From NCBI RefSeq assembly GCF_026000375.1, contig NZ_AP026708.1, positions 3,074,001 through 3,138,000 of the forward strand: a stretch of DNA of 64,000 nucleotides, given 5' to 3'. Both the position numbers and the translations under genes were made by a program. Position 1 is the stretch's first letter. Every line of letters starts with the position of its first letter. Source of the DNA: Pseudodesulfovibrio portus. GTDB lineage: Bacteria; Desulfobacterota; Desulfovibrionia; Desulfovibrionales; Desulfovibrionaceae. Positions 63,510 to 64,000 of this stretch are shown one piece after another. The notes below the pieces were generated by a model, which made no database searches, was not told the origin of the DNA, and saw nothing but the letters and a program-made list of their open reading frames with translations.

Positions 63510-64000
63510 ATGAGCAGGTATTTTATCTTGATCGGAGCATTGGTTCTGCTGGCGGCGGGGTGCGCTCCCACTTACAAGGAGCAACCCATGCCTCCCCTGA
63601 CGCCGCCGGTGTACGAGCAGGATGATCCCACTCTCAATCCGGGGTCCCTGTTCGATTCCAACCGGTCGGAGTTCCTCTATGACGACAACCGGGCCAGCCG
63701 CGTCGGCGACATCGTCCTGGTCAAGGTGGCCGAAGAGGCGAACACCAGCCTGAAGTCCGAGACCACGGCCGACAAGGAGAACACCCACAATACCGGCGTG
63801 ACCGCCATGCCGACCACCGGCCTCATCGGGTCCCTCCCGCTGACGGGCCAGCTGGGCGCGAAGGTGGGGACCTCCATCCAGGCTTCCCAGTCTTCCGAGT
63901 TTTCCGGCAACGGAGAGACCAAGCAGGAATCCTCCTTCGAGGCCACCGTCGCCACCCGCATCGTCCGCCGGTTGCCCGGCAATCTGCTGCAGGTCGAGGG
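63510..64000 (+). CDS. flgH: Flagellar L-ring protein FlgH, 3' end outside window
   Basis: FlgH is the outer-membrane L-ring lipoprotein. The visible 163 residues start MSRYFILIGALVLLAAGCAP, a lipoprotein signal peptide with lipobox LAAGC. They continue with NPGSLFDSNRSEFLYDDNRA, VGDIVLVKVAEEANTSLKSE and TRIVRRLPGNLLQVE. The ATG at 63510 has GAGGAG eight bases upstream. It follows flgA by 14 bases. The remainder of the gene lies beyond 64000. Confidence 0.93.
   Translation, partial: MSRYFILIGALVLLAAGCAPTYKEQPMPPLTPPVYEQDDPTLNPGSLFDSNRSEFLYDDNRASRVGDIVLVKVAEEANTSLKSETTADKENTHNTGVTAMPTTGLIGSLPLTGQLGAKVGTSIQASQSSEFSGNGETKQESSFEATVATRIVRRLPGNLLQVE

Overview
The window is a 64-kb, GC-rich stretch of bacterial chromosome. 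Gene content and order suggest a flagellated Gram-negative of the Desulfovibrio / Pseudodesulfovibrio type: sigma-54 and sigma-28 flagellar promoters, ThyX, a split glycine decarboxylase, NikR, an EF-G2-type GTPase, and the rpsB-tsf-pyrH-frr-uppS-cdsA-dxr-rseP and rimP-nusA-infB-rbfA-truB-rpsO-pnp clusters. This placement is inferred from family knowledge; no search was run.

Layout. 1-5.6 kb (minus): filament cap gene fliD, flagellin, a CgeB-type glycosyltransferase and a membrane-anchored AsmA-like protein. 5.7-8.1 kb: a zinc-dependent phospholipase-like protein, a small P-loop protein and thyX. 8.2-10.2 kb: an AT-rich intergenic region followed by an isolated, divergent dnaA. 10.2-19.8 kb (minus): one long housekeeping run from rpsB through translation, isoprenoid and phospholipid genes to tsaB and an orphan hyuB. 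19.9-22.4 kb: a compact ParB-like / SPL-like radical SAM / 93-aa operon with a decayed duplicate of the radical SAM gene's 3' end. 22.5-27.2 kb (plus): an EF-G paralogue, plsC and RNase J. 27.2-33.5 kb: accessory genes separated by a recurrent intergenic repeat, a CyuA-like desulfidase and a ClC channel. 33.5-38.5 kb (minus): glycine cleavage operon gcvH-gcvPA-gcvPB-lpdA-yhcH, without gcvT. 38.8-43.2 kb (plus): methyltransferase, nikR-folE2, small exported and rod-like proteins, and a flavoprotein. 43.4-49.4 kb (plus): a sigma-54 activator, a very large TPR protein, a MEMO-family gene and a TPR lipoprotein-like gene. 49.5-60.6 kb (minus): tRNA-Gly, then rimP-nusA-rnpM-infB-DUF503-rbfA-nrnA-truB-rpsO-pnp. 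60.8-64 kb (plus): flgF-flgG-flgA-flgH, cut by the window end.

How the parts connect. Flagellar genes lie at both ends and are tied together by near-consensus promoters: sigma-54 sites before fliD and flgF, a sigma-28 site before flagellin, and a receiver-less sigma-54 activator in the middle. Its GAFTGA loop reads GAFTHA. Two large minus-strand blocks carry most ribosome, translation and RNA-processing functions.

The most novel-looking items are: a four-copy intergenic repeat family, two copies of which flank one unknown gene in inverted orientation; the ParB-like plus SPL-like operon with its duplicated tail; the lone dnaA with an altered DNA-recognition motif; and the NikR-FolE2 translational coupling. 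No CRISPR array, insertion sequence, integrase or rRNA gene was found.
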